From: Chondrus crispus
Lineage: Eukaryota > Rhodophyta > Florideophyceae > Gigartinales > Gigartinaceae
Length of the DNA stretch: 64,000 bases
Assembly (NCBI RefSeq): GCF_000350225.1
Contig: NW_005179334.1
Span: 186,001-250,000 of the forward strand
Direction of reading: 5' to 3'
This document shows positions 51,935 to 62,226 of this stretch, one piece after another (position 1 is the stretch's first letter; each line of letters starts with the position of its first letter). Below the pieces are notes generated by a model, which was not told the origin of the DNA, ran no database searches, and saw only the letters and a list, made by a program, of their open reading frames with translations. Position numbers and translations under genes: made by a program.

Positions 51935-53335
51935 TACTGATACCTTAGTGATGCAATGCCCTCTCTTTTAAGGATGTTTGTCATGGCGATTAGGAATGAA
52001 GCCCTGGAATGTTTCAAAGCGTTCCAGGCCAAATTTGGTAGAACGAAGACTGCAAGATCCAGTCGGTATACTCTGAGAGCGGCGGAGAGCACCAAGGCAT
52101 GATGAAGTACCTGGAAAACGGATATTGAGTGGGATTCATCCGCTACGGATACTCTTCAGCAAATTCTTGGCTCAGAGACTCAACTTAGCTCTGATAGAAA
52201 TGGTACGTTTGACACTATGACATGTCGATGTACCATAACATTTTCATGGCGAGGCGGGATGTGCAGCTTAATCTATACGGAATGTCACAGCTGCTCGATT
52301 AAATTGAGGGCGGACCCATACAGATGCTGACCGGAAAGGTCCCATAAGTTCGGAACTGGCGTTGCTGTGGTTGTTGCGAATACTCTTTCTCGGGTGGCAT
52401 CCGTGTGAATCCTGGACACGTGTGACGGAATAATTCGAATCTGGACGAGCCATCCGTCCTGCACTGTCAGCTCTGAACAAAAGCGTTCACCGCCGTCCTG
52501 GCGGACACTGTGAGTCGCTCAAAAGGACGCGGTACAGTCTGTCGTCACTTTCCGAGGGGGTGCGATCTTTTCGAACCAGACAACGCCTCTGAGCAGGATA
52601 CGCAATGTGAGCGGTGACTTGGAGAGAGGAGGAAAAGGCGCGGGCTTGGAGGCTGTCAAGCGGACAGGGGGCGCGTAGGGATCAATTGGGCGCGGCTATT
52701 GTCTACAAGTAGAGCACAAGTCTGGGAAGAATGCAGGAAGGGTATGGCAACGGGAACGAAGGGAGAGCTTGCACTGGTGGCGATTGTGAGGCCTGAAGGA
52801 CTGGAAAGTCAGCTATTATCGCTGTGTAGGAATCATCTCTAACTATTTGTTTGTACGTTCTCGCTATTCATTGTGACCCATTCGTGCTGTCCTTGAAGAT
52901 AGGGCTGATAAAGCACTGTTTCTGTTTGATTATCACGCGCCACAGGTGGTACCTGCAACATGGTTATGAGAAATGGTGCTCTGTGTGGGAAAGGAAAAAA
53001 CTTGATGCTATATCAAGGAGAGAAATTCTCCTATGAAGTCTTCCGCATCGTTAACACAGATTCTGGGAAATAGAAGGTGGAAGCATGTTTCACGTAAGGC
53101 ATGTCATGCTAACGAGACATTCCTCCTTGGAAGGAAATGGAACAGCCCGAGTTAAAAAATCAAATGCTACACGACTGGATAAGAAATATGGGAGCCACGA
53201 ATATGATCTTCAGGATGAACACATGGAGGAGCAGAACAACATGAGGTTTCTCACTTGCCAAGAATAGCAACTAATACAGATGGTATAAATGCCATAGTCG
53301 AAGCATCTGCAGATAAAAGTGATAGTCTGGAAGGT
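51935..53335 (+). pseudogene. old copia lineage 2 relic (integrase to linker)
   Basis: Colinear with 20867-21560 but heavily mutated: FKDVFVMAI-like start, degraded HTLQQNSWLRD-type region, then after the embedded LTR KWCSVWERKKLDAISRREIL and HVRHVMLTRHSSLEGNGTAR, KKYGSHEYDLQDEHMEE. The last part stays open across the point where both younger copies have a stop. It ends at about 53335 against gypsy DNA. Confidence 0.8.
52372..52960 (+). repeat. 589-bp solo LTR-like insert with TGGT duplication
   Basis: It starts TGTTGCGAATAC and ends ACCTGCAACA, so TGTTGC/GCAACA are exact inverted ends. TGGT flanks both sides (52368-52371 and 52961-52964). Removing it restores integrase colinearity with the 21.3-kb copy. 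Its family is not otherwise seen in the window. Confidence 0.75.
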
Positions 53336-53401
53336 TGTTACCCAGAGCTAGCGACGGCGCTGAACTCTTGAATCATCGTATGCACCGGCTCGAGCCCGGG
53401 T

Positions 53402-54289
53402 TCAGCGGGACCCAGCGTTCCGAAGAGGGGTGACGGGCAGCGTACGAACGTCCACCGGACCTGGATGCTCGGCGTATTTTCGCCGGCGGGTAGCCGCCCC
53501 AGCGGGAATCGACGGAGAATCTCGGTTCTCCAGATCCGCGGGCGGCTCCTCCACGGTCAGGGTCGTCGCGATACGGCACCCGCCCGGTCTGCTACCTGCT
53601 TCCGGGTGCAGGGTGCAGAGCTTGGGATTCGGACGCCACGTTTGCGTCCGTCGGGGATCGTCTCTCCTCTGCGCCGCGACTGGGGTAGACCCCAGTCTGG
53701 CGCCATCCTTGTGGCGCTGCTGTGCCCGGAGGTACGGAACCACCGGGCCCTCTCGAGGGGGCACCGGGTAGCCTTTTGGCCATGGTACGTTCTATGTCAC
53801 GGTCACGCCGACGTGTGGGATTGAACTCGGTCGGAGAGGTGCGCCAACGAACCCGACTGTTCCTTGGATGGGGAGGTTCGATCCTCCGAACATCTCGGGG
53901 CGACCTTGCCCGGATTGGCCGGGCGATGCGAGACGGGAATCTTCGACGAGCACTAACCGCGAGTGTAGCTCGTCGATTAGCGCTCGGAGATTCTCGAGGG
54001 ACTGCGTTACTCTATCGATCCTCCCTTCACGTAGGGAGCGGAGTTCGGCCATACATCGAGTGTATACGGCATCCGATACATCGACACGGAGGGGAATGTG
54101 TACTTACTCGATTTATTCTGCCATGCGACTGAACATCGCCGCCGCCTATTCTTCGGAGGACCCGGGCGACGGTTCGCGGTCTCGAGGACCAGGGTCGCCG
54201 TCGCCCGACGGGGCGGGTGGGGATCTAGTAGCGGCCGGACTCGGACCAGCCGCTTCGGAGCGGATCGAGGGCTCGTAGCCTTGGCTCAT
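53402..54289 (-). pseudogene. gypsy Gag-like ORF, one frame with in-frame stops
   Basis: From ATG 54289 (MSQGYEPSIRSEAAG...) a single minus-strand frame runs to 53402 with stops after GSSEE, in the following spacer, and after VGVTVT. It contains an alpha-helical stretch (MAELRSLREGRIDRVTQSLE) resembling Gag coiled regions and a basic, proline-rich second half. The element is truncated before any pol domain. Confidence 0.45.
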
Positions 54290-54350
54290 CTCAACGCGAT
54301 CGGACGCGGAGGGAAACGGAAGTCTTCTCGGAGTTCGAACTCCGGGGTCT

Positions 54351-54367
54351 TCTAGGTCGGGAGACCA
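54351..54367 (-). other. primer-binding site of the gypsy-like element
   Basis: TGGTCTCCCGACCTAGA on the minus strand is complementary to a tRNA 3' end (…TCGGGAGACCA) and abuts the LTR end. Confidence 0.6.
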
Positions 54368-54368
54368 C

Positions 54369-55009
54369 TGTAGCATAAACACCCCCAGACGGCGGGGGGT
54401 GTATGCGCAGTCCAACGTAGACCCCGTTCCAACGGTAAGACGGGTGAAGCACCCGCTAAAGAGTCAGGGAGGCGGGCCTTGGTAGCGGTGTGGTAGAGCG
54501 GGACGGTCGGAGACGAACGTACACGCGGGCCGATCTACGCCTCGACGCCCCGGAGCAGCGCTGGATAACGTACCAGAGCTGACGGGCCGAGGCGGAGCGA
54601 GGCTCGCTTGCGCACGCGTGTGTCCCCTACCCGCTCCCTTCCTCCTAGACGGCGCGAAGGCGAAGGCGCGTGGTTAGAATTAGCTGGGCCGACTGACCTC
54701 GGCGGTCGGTTGAGGACAAGTCCATGCTTGTCCCTCTCCTGCTGCCGTCGGTCCGCTCCCTATTTAATATACAAAACAATCTATCATAACACTACAGTAT
54801 CGAGATACTTTAGTGGGCTACTGTAGTGCAGGTCAGTCTCCGCTGTAATTCTGTCAGCTATGTCGAGGCTGACAGTACACGTATTACCCGTGGTGCGTGC
54901 GCGCTTCGTTCGCGCGCGGTACACGTGTGCACGTGTATGCGCGTGTCCCTTGTCCCCGTCGTTTACACGTGGACACGCGTGGTTGTACTGTAGAGCGTCG
55001 AGCTCTACA
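54369..55009 (-). repeat. 5' LTR of the gypsy-like element (~641 bp)
   Basis: In element orientation it starts TGTAGAGCTCGACGC and ends TTTATGCTACA. CTGTAG/CTACAG are inverted at the ends. There is no partner LTR in the window, so limits rest on the primer site and the terminal inverted repeat only. Confidence 0.55.
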
Positions 55010-55099
55010 GTACGGGATCCCGTTGTTGATCTAATCTAACTAAAAAATGCCCCAGGGGGAGTTATACTACATAAACCTAAGCATCGATCTCGCATCACA

Positions 55100-55111
55100 G
55101 GTTATGGACCC
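55100..55111 (+). other. primer-binding site containing the gag ATG
   Basis: GGTTATGGACCC follows the LTR without a spacer. The ATG at 55104 is the gag start. Same arrangement as in the minus-strand element at 18.5 kb. Confidence 0.7.
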
Positions 55112-55973
55112 TAACCACGCACCACTACAAGACGATCATCTCGAATACCGCCCACCCGGACGAGATCAGGACAACGACAGTACGGCACCACACAGCCCCG
55201 TTGCCCTAACCCCACAAGCTCCGCCAGCAAGCGTAGAGCCGACACTTCCTGCTCCGACCACACTGGTAGAGCCACAACAACAAGCTCCGATCACCCCCGT
55301 AGAGCCAACACAACCCGCTCCGACCACACTCGTAGAGCCCCCACACCAAGCTCCGACCACCCCCGTCGAGCCAACACAAACAACTCTGACAACACCCGTA
55401 GAACGCCCACAAATGTCAAACCAGCAAGAAATGGCACCCGAAACGCCCCAAGCTGACACAAGAATGCATGGACAGCTACCTCCACGCGCAAGCGACGGGA
55501 CCAACTACAAGCTATGGACGCAAACCCTCCACGACATAGCAATTATCAACAACGTCGAGGCAGCCCTCGACGAAAGCTCACCACCCCCCACTGTAACGAG
55601 CCCATACCATGCTATATACCGCCGAAAATGTGTATTCCTACGCATGAGCATCATGACCAGCCTCCCAGCGGATCTGGCAAGCACAATCGACATGGAACTC
55701 AGCGTTACCCCTCGACAGCTTCTGGCAGAGATCAAAACACACTTCAGTGACTCAACGCCAACCACACACCTCATCCTCAAACAAGAAGCACAATGTACAA
55801 AGATCAAGGCGGGAGGCGACCTCGATGAGTACATCGACGCACACAGAACGATCCGGACAAAAATGTGCCTCGCAGAGTACCCAAGCATCCAACACGATGA
55901 ATCCGTCACGATAGAATTCATCATACACGGCCTCAACTTGCACCCGGCATTCCGACACCTACCCGACATGTAG
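55104..55973 (+). CDS. copia lineage 1 Gag
   Basis: 289 codons from ATG 55104. The first 110 residues are proline-rich with a tandem repeat (APTTxVEP units, about 55205-55410). The Gag core follows (YKLWTQTLHDIAIINNVEAA, PRQLLAEIKTHFSD, LDEYIDAHRTIRTKM). It ends at TAG 55971-55973; the same frame continues open to about 56109, so this is a nonsense change. Confidence 0.78.
   Translation: MDPNHAPLQDDHLEYRPPGRDQDNDSTAPHSPVALTPQAPPASVEPTLPAPTTLVEPQQQAPITPVEPTQPAPTTLVEPPHQAPTTPVEPTQTTLTTPVERPQMSNQQEMAPETPQADTRMHGQLPPRASDGTNYKLWTQTLHDIAIINNVEAALDESSPPPTVTSPYHAIYRRKCVFLRMSIMTSLPADLASTIDMELSVTPRQLLAEIKTHFSDSTPTTHLILKQEAQCTKIKAGGDLDEYIDAHRTIRTKMCLAEYPSIQHDESVTIEFIIHGLNLHPAFRHLPDM
55205..55410 (+). 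repeat. tandem coding repeat in Gag
   Basis: About five units of roughly 39 bp coding variants of APTTLVEPxQQ / APTTPVEPTQP. The same proline-rich region is present but not repeated in the 18-kb relative. Confidence 0.7.
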
Positions 55974-56129
55974 ATCGCGAACAACACAATTCCCACAACC
56001 ATAGCCAACCTCGTCCAACCACTCAAATCCATACAAGCTCGAGAAGACGAAAAACAGGAAATCCGACACCAACGTCCGCAAGGCATGAACACGACAAACC
56101 AATGGTAAGACACCCCCAACTACCATGCA

Positions 56130-56717
56130 ATGAGACGACGAATGCGCGGCCGAAGGCAAGGCAGAGGACCCACGACCCACCGCGATCAACACCAAGGGGG
56201 TAATGCAGCCACAAGGGAAAATGCGGAAAAATGGTACACGAATACCAACAAACACCGCCTAACTCCACGGCAAACACGTCAGACGCCCAAAAACACCACC
56301 GGGCAAATGGCCAGCACCCGCGACGAACCTGACAACATAGCTGCGCAACAGGTGACCGACGAGGACATATGCAAAGGTAAGCAGTATATCCACGACTCCG
56401 GAGCGCACCGGTCACATGTCCGCAAACCGACGCCGAACATGAAACCACTCCGAAAAATCATGCGAACTAACACGGCCACCAACATCACCCCACCCGCCAC
56501 ACACAAGGGGATGATACATATACCGACCAGTACGAATAGGCACATACGAATCCCAGCGATCGCCAACCCAGCAATGCGATCCAACCTGCTATCAGTACAC
56601 GACATAGCAGAGCAATGGGGAGAGGTCCGGTTCACAACCACACAGGCCACTGAACTTGATACGAGCACACACCCGCCACAAATAGTAGCAAAAGCGCGCT
56701 TCAAGAGAGGCATGTAA
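56130..56717 (+). CDS. copia lineage 1 protease segment
   Basis: 195 codons. The N-terminal part is basic and RG-rich (RRRMRGRRQGRGP). The active site is YIHDSGAHRSHV at about 56392. The linker RSNLLSVHDIAEQWGEV parallels RTNLLSVHDIAKQWGAV of the 17-kb element. It ends at TAA 56715. Confidence 0.75.
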   Translation: MRRRMRGRRQGRGPTTHRDQHQGGNAATRENAEKWYTNTNKHRLTPRQTRQTPKNTTGQMASTRDEPDNIAAQQVTDEDICKGKQYIHDSGAHRSHVRKPTPNMKPLRKIMRTNTATNITPPATHKGMIHIPTSTNRHIRIPAIANPAMRSNLLSVHDIAEQWGEVRFTTTQATELDTSTHPPQIVAKARFKRGM

Positions 56718-57034
56718 TACCTGGAACTCCCACAAGCAAAAGGCAACAGCATGGCAGCCCGGACTATACCACCACGGTCAATAAAAAATTCCAAAAGCCC
56801 CACGACCCAACCCAAAAAGCCCCCAAACCAAAAACAAAAAAAAGAAGATAGCGACGCCGAAGCCAAGCCGTGCAGTAGTACGTGGACACTCCGCACCGCG
56901 CGTAAAAAATCTGACTACACCAAGCGCACAACCCAGCGCCCCCACCCCACGCCCCAGCACACCCAGCTGTCGAAAGGGACTTCCACCACTATCATGTACT
57001 GTTCAACCACATCAGACCGACAACGCTTCAGAAA

Positions 57035-59470
57035 ATGGCCAAACTCGGCCTCCTGCCAAACCTCCCGCCCACACTAAGGCAACGACCACCGCGGATCACC
57101 TGCTCGAGCCGTGCCGCAGCGAAACAGCAGCCCGCACCGCACTACCCCAAGACGCACAATTACCGAGTAGGAGCAGCCTTCAGCAGCGATATATGCGGAC
57201 CATTCAACCCTACATCCAGGCAACGCAACAAATACATACTCACGGTCATAGACAACCGATCCCGCCACCTTATAGTGGACTTCCTGCAATCAAGATCAGA
57301 AACCCCGCACAGGCTGGATGTCATCCTCACAGCACCCAAAAAACGAAAGGGGTGCAAACCGAGACTGTTCCACACAGAAAACGCTAAAGAGTATGTATCA
57401 GACAGCGCCAACGCCGTATACAGATCGCACAACGCCATGCACAGCACTACAGTCCCACACACGCCCCAACAAAACGGTATCACAGAAAGGATGAACAGTA
57501 CACTCATGAACTCAGCCAGAGCCGCCCTCCACCACAGCTCACTACCCAACACGCTCTGGGAAGACGCAGTAAGGGACGCTGCATTTAAGTATAACAATAT
57601 ACTCCACCACGGGATCAACACCCTTCCCTACACCATGTGGACCAATGCAACAGCCGACGTCCCACAATTCCTGTTGTTCGGACAGCTCGGCACAGTACCA
57701 GAGTTAGCAAATCGGAAACAAATATCAAAACTCGCACACAGGGCAACACCCGCCCGGTACTTCCACGGCATCGACGAAAACCACATAATGGTCCTGGAAA
57801 TCGAAATGAACAAACCTAGACGAGTTCGATGGCTCAACTTCCAACCGTACCACAGCACCACCGACCGTGTAGCTTTACGCACATACGCCACTAAAGCCTT
57901 CACCCCGCATCGCAAGCCAACAGAGATAACAGGCACCACACCCGCCCCAGCTCACCCCGGACAAGCCAAAAAATACCCCGATGTTGCCGAATGGGAAAAC
58001 GCCCACAACGCCGAACTCGATAACCTCGACGCTAGGAACGTAGTACACTGGATACCCGACTCCGAGATCCCCAAGAAACGGAGACTCATACCCCGAAAAT
58101 TGGGATACCGTTACAAGAGGGACAGCAAAGGAGAAATTGCATCCAGAAAAGCCCGATGCGCCGGAAGGGGGGATCAGGTGCTACCGCACAAGCACTATGA
58201 CCCATCCATAATTACAACGTACATGGCAGACAAGACCACAGTACGTGCAATGTTCGGAATCGCGGCCAAGTACCGCACGCACATCGAACACATCGACATC
58301 AAGTCGGCGTACCTACACGAAAAATTTGCGCACAACAGATGTGAAACAGTATATGTGAGACAGCACGCCAGATTCAATGGCACATACAAACAGGATTGCC
58401 AAGGCGGCAAGCGAAACATGAACATATACGGGACGCTATCAGTCGGCCACACATACCTATCTGCAGTCTTCACGCTCCTACGAAAGGAAAACTTCAAGCA
58501 ACGCGAAGCAGACCTGTGCATCTGGTCCAAAAAACCGGCAACGAACGCATAATCGCTGCCGTCAGTATGGATGACTTGACAGTAGTCGCCTCAACCGCAA
58601 AACTCAAAGACGAGTTCGCAGCAGCCGTAGCAAAAGCGTACAATATCAAACGCCTCGGGGAACACAGGACCTTTCTAGGATGGACGGTGAGGCAACACAA
58701 AATGGAGACATTGCCATCTCTCAGCCCAACGCTATCAACTACATAGTACAGCAAGCGGAAATGGCAAAATGCAATGCGAAAGACACCCCATACTGCGATG
58801 GTGTCCTGCTCCACAAGCCAACAGACAAAGATGAGACCCAACTGCACACACTCAAAAATACCAGCAGATCATTGGAGACCTACGATATGTCGCTAACTCG
58901 ACGCGACCAGACACCTACTTCCTGGCAAACCGACTAGCAGTAGCGGCCAAAAACCCGACGCAAAAGGCACTGGAATGCACTCAAACGCCTGATACGGTAT
59001 CTCAAGGGCACACCAAGCACAGGCCTCACGTTCCGAGCAGGCACGCAAGCAGACAAAGAGAAACCCCAGAACCTCCCTGTCTCGTATGCCGACGCCGATT
59101 TCGCCGCCGACATCATGGACCGGAAGTCCATATCGGGACCCTCCACACATACAACGGCACACCCATCTGTTGGGGGTCCCTCAAGCCAAACATCACAGCC
59201 TTATCCACCTGTGAGGCAGAATATATTGCGCCCACCTCCGCCGCACAGCAGACCACGTGGATCCAACGTCTGCTACAGGACGTGCACATGCTGCCGAAAT
59301 CCCCGACCCCCCTGATGATAGACAAACAGTCCTCCATCCAAGTCGCCAACAGCACGGGACCGACGAAGAGGCGAAAATTCATAGCTCTGAGGCATCACTA
59401 CCTTACGCACCAGGCACAAAGGCCACAATCGCCATCGCGCATGTCCCCAACAACTAGCGGACATCCGCAC
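57035..59470 (+). pseudogene. copia lineage 1 integrase-RT-RNase H, frameshifted
   Basis: 57035-58552 is open: SSDICGPFN (first Asp), FHTENAKEY (Glu where Asp is usual), TPQQNGITERMN (Glu), then RT IDIKSAYLHEKFAHN. A shift near 58535 moves to the frame with RIIAAVSMDDLTVVAS (58555-58600). RNase H follows in changing frames (SYADADFAADIMDRKSIS, ALSTCEAEYIA, RRKFIALRHHYL) to about 59455. Confidence 0.85.
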
Positions 59471-59574
59471 AAAACCGCTCCGACGTCAAGCATACACGCG
59501 CCTCCTCCCCAAACTACAGCTCAAAAATCACACGACTGCAGACGGCAAAACTGCAGCGCCGTTGACAGGGGGAG

Positions 59575-59759
59575 TGTCAAACGTCAACGCCGCAACAGCA
59601 ATGCTTCAGCAGTCATGAGATCCATATGCACATACGTTGCACACGTACAACAGCGATCAACTCACCACGATCGCCGCCGGCCTACGGATCACTAGCATCC
59701 CTACATAAGGTAGATAGGCACGCGACCCCAGTAAACCTAGGTATCGATCTTGCATCACA
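59575..59759 (+). repeat. 3' LTR of copia lineage 1 (185 bp)
   Basis: It follows GACAGGGGGAG, starts TGTCAAACGTCAACGCC and ends CTTGCATCACA. The internal TCATGAGATCCATA corresponds to the start motif of the short-form LTR at 13377, so this is a long-form LTR. Confidence 0.85.
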
Positions 59760-60074
59760 GGGACAAAGGGAAGGCGACAAGCCTTAGGAGGTTGGAAACA
59801 TAATGCTCCTGATTGTCATGGGAATTGCGTATACCCTGTGGCCGTCGGAACAGTTGATTGACCGAATGGGAACTCTATCAACACCCTTTTCCCGTAGTAT
59901 ACCTACACGTAACCGAAAAAGTATATAAGCAGAACGCGCTCCCCACAATAAAGATACAGGGTAGACCCAACCCCAGCTACACCACTCCTCGTCTTAGGAT
60001 TGGTAGCATCGCGAAAAAGGAACCAACGTTCATTGCGGACTGGGGTACTGGATCTCAACAGAGTGTACACATAA

Positions 60075-60974
60075 TTGTTACGCTGGGATAAGATAGATGA
60101 CGAGCTTGTATCACGTCGTCTTCACAAATTCAATGCCAAGAGAGGCAAAGACTTCACACTGTGGTCTTTGCGGTTTGAAACCTTGCTGCAGTCGAGGGAT
60201 CTTCTAGAGGTGGTGAATATCGATCAATTGGCCAGGGTCGCAATAGAAGATCTGACGCCTAATGAAAAGACAAAGTTATTGAAGGCGAAATCTTTATTGG
60301 TCCAATCTCTCAGCGATAAGCCGCTGCGCACTGTGGCTGGGGAGAGGCAGAATCCCTTTCAAATATATAAGACGCTACATGAGAGGTATGCAACGCAGAA
60401 CACTGCGAAACGAGTACAGATACAGACTGAGCTTTACCAACAGTCCTTTCAAGAAAAATCTCAAACCATGTTTGAGTACGTCGACAGCTTTGAAAATATT
60501 TTTAATCAGCTAGAAGTAATGGAAAGTTCCGTGACCGAATCAATGCAAATAGCGATATTGTTTGCTAGTTTCGGCAGAACCTCTGATTCTTCGTACGGAG
60601 CTGTGATCACAGCATTACAGACTATGTCGGATAAGGATCTTTCTTGGGAGAAAGCAACTGCACGCCTGCTGCAAGAATACAGTTCTTTGAATTGGGAGAG
60701 AAATCTTGGAAGGGTCCTACAAAACGATATACCTATCAGCCAAAAAGCCTTAAAGACCAAGGCTCACCTCCAGTGTTACGGATGTTGTAAATATGGCCAC
60801 TTCAATCGCGAATGTCGGGCACGCACGACTAGGCACTGGGCGGGAAAGGAGCACAGTGCTCCTGTAAATACAAATAGCTTTGATGTTGGAAGTAAGGAGA
60901 AGGCTCTTCTCTCTAGAGAAGGAAAACATCAAAGAAGTATGCCGTGGCTGACTCCGGTGCGAGTATCCACATGA
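60075..60974 (+). CDS. copia lineage 2 Gag, open frame
   Basis: About 299 codons without a stop. No ATG is present at the start of homology; the frame enters from a TTG region at 60075 (LRWDKIDDELVSRRLHKFNA), so the true start is unclear. It has UBN2-type Gag blocks and the zinc knuckle CYGCCKYGHFNRECRAR at about 60777-60830 (C-x2-C-x4-H-x4-C). The frame ends 31 bp into the protease segment. Confidence 0.8.
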   Translation: MLRWDKIDDELVSRRLHKFNAKRGKDFTLWSLRFETLLQSRDLLEVVNIDQLARVAIEDLTPNEKTKLLKAKSLLVQSLSDKPLRTVAGERQNPFQIYKTLHERYATQNTAKRVQIQTELYQQSFQEKSQTMFEYVDSFENIFNQLEVMESSVTESMQIAILFASFGRTSDSSYGAVITALQTMSDKDLSWEKATARLLQEYSSLNWERNLGRVLQNDIPISQKALKTKAHLQCYGCCKYGHFNRECRARTTRHWAGKEHSAPVNTNSFDVGSKEKALLSREGKHQRSMPWLTPVRVST

Positions 60975-61234
60975 TGTCATATCATAGCCTTTTTGATAAG
61001 ATTATGGATTCACAGACGAGAATAATCACGCTTGGTGATGGGAACAGTATCAAATCAAATCAGAAAGGCTCAGTTTATATCAGCGCAAGGGTTTCTGAAG
61101 ACAATAGGAAGACGCTGAGACTCAACAATCTACTGTACGTCCCGGGTCTGGAAACTAACCTGGTTTCCTGTTCGGCCCTTGACCGAGATGGATACGAAAC
61201 GCAATTCAGTAAAAACTTTGCACTATATCAATGA
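60944..61234 (+). CDS. copia lineage 2 protease segment
   Basis: 96 codons, active site ADSGASIHM. It overlaps Gag by 31 bp in another frame and overlaps the integrase ATG as ATGA (61231-61234), exactly as at 20480-20483. Confidence 0.75.
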   Translation: MADSGASIHMMSYHSLFDKIMDSQTRIITLGDGNSIKSNQKGSVYISARVSEDNRKTLRLNNLLYVPGLETNLVSCSALDRDGYETQFSKNFALYQ

Positions 61235-62211
61235 AAGACGAACCTATTTGTACTGCAAAACTCGAAGATGGTCTGTATATTCTCAAAGATATAGTCACAG
61301 AGGAAACGGCAGACATTGCAGTGGGAAGCACTGCGGGAGAAGAGCTCTGGCATTGGAGGTTTGGTCATGTTTACCTTCGGACATTGAAAGAAATGGAAAA
61401 GCGTGGCGCAGTGACCGAAATATCTTTCACAGACACTCTTCAGAATGATGTAGTCTGTGCTCCGTGTGTGGAAGGGAAACAGTCTCAACTATCATTGTAC
61501 GCCAAGATGGATACAGCGACAAAACCGGGAGATGTGATTTTTACTGATGTGTGTGGTCCACTTCCAACTCCAAGTTTGGGCGGCAAGTCATTCTTCACAA
61601 CATTTAGTGATTCTTTCTCCTCATTTAAGGATGTTTTCCTTATGGCGACTAAAGGGGATGCACTGGAATGTTTCAAATCATCCCAAGCCAAATTTGAACG
61701 GAAGTACGACTGCCAAATCAAATTGATATACTTTGATAATGGCGGAGAGTACCTAGGCATGTTAAAATACCTTGAGAAAGAAGGAATAGAGTGGGAGTCG
61801 TCCGCACCGTATACACCGCAGCAAAATGGTGTCTCAGAGAGACTCAATAGCACTTTGATGGAAATGGCACGTTCCATGCTATCACATGCTGGTCTACCGG
61901 ATAAATTCTGGGGAGAGGCCGTATGCACAGCCAAATCTATTCGCAATGTCACAGCTGGTCAAACGAATGAAGGGCGGACCCCTATAGACATACTGACTGG
62001 CAAAGTCCCACATGTCGGCAATCTGCGTTGCTTCGGTTGTGAGATATGGTGCTTTGTGTCTAAAAGGAAGAAGCTTGATGCGAAATCTAGAAGAGGAATC
62101 TTACTACGGGGTCTTCCGCATCGAAACTACAGAGTTTGGGATATAAAGAGTGGGAGCATTTTTCACGTGCGGCATGTCAAAATTAACGAATCTGTCTTCC
62201 CTGGAAGGTAA
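61231..62211 (+). CDS. copia lineage 2 integrase segment
   Basis: 326 codons, nearly the same as 20480-21460. HHCC finger and DD(35)E acids (FTDVCGP, FDNGGEY, QQNGVSER) intact. It ends with the same VFPGR-stop. Confidence 0.85.
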   Translation: MKDEPICTAKLEDGLYILKDIVTEETADIAVGSTAGEELWHWRFGHVYLRTLKEMEKRGAVTEISFTDTLQNDVVCAPCVEGKQSQLSLYAKMDTATKPGDVIFTDVCGPLPTPSLGGKSFFTTFSDSFSSFKDVFLMATKGDALECFKSSQAKFERKYDCQIKLIYFDNGGEYLGMLKYLEKEGIEWESSAPYTPQQNGVSERLNSTLMEMARSMLSHAGLPDKFWGEAVCTAKSIRNVTAGQTNEGRTPIDILTGKVPHVGNLRCFGCEIWCFVSKRKKLDAKSRRGILLRGLPHRNYRVWDIKSGSIFHVRHVKINESVFPGR

Positions 62212-62226
62212 TGGGAACAGACAGCG

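Larger units (their letters stand above)
53340..55009 (-). mobile_element. 5' part of a Ty3/gypsy-like element, minus strand
   Basis: 5' LTR (54369-55009), one spacer base, primer site (54351-54367), then a Gag-like frame, all on the minus strand. It is cut at about 53340 where the copia relic begins. GC-rich compared with its surroundings. Confidence 0.6.
55066..59759 (+). mobile_element. Ty1/copia element, lineage 1 (plus strand), 5' LTR truncated
   Basis: Only about 34 bp of the 5' LTR remain (to 55099). Then come primer site, Gag, protease, integrase, RT/RNase H and a complete 3' LTR (59575-59759). It is the plus-strand relative of the 13.9-18.6 kb element. Its right end abuts directly a truncated lineage 2 LTR. 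Confidence 0.88.
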
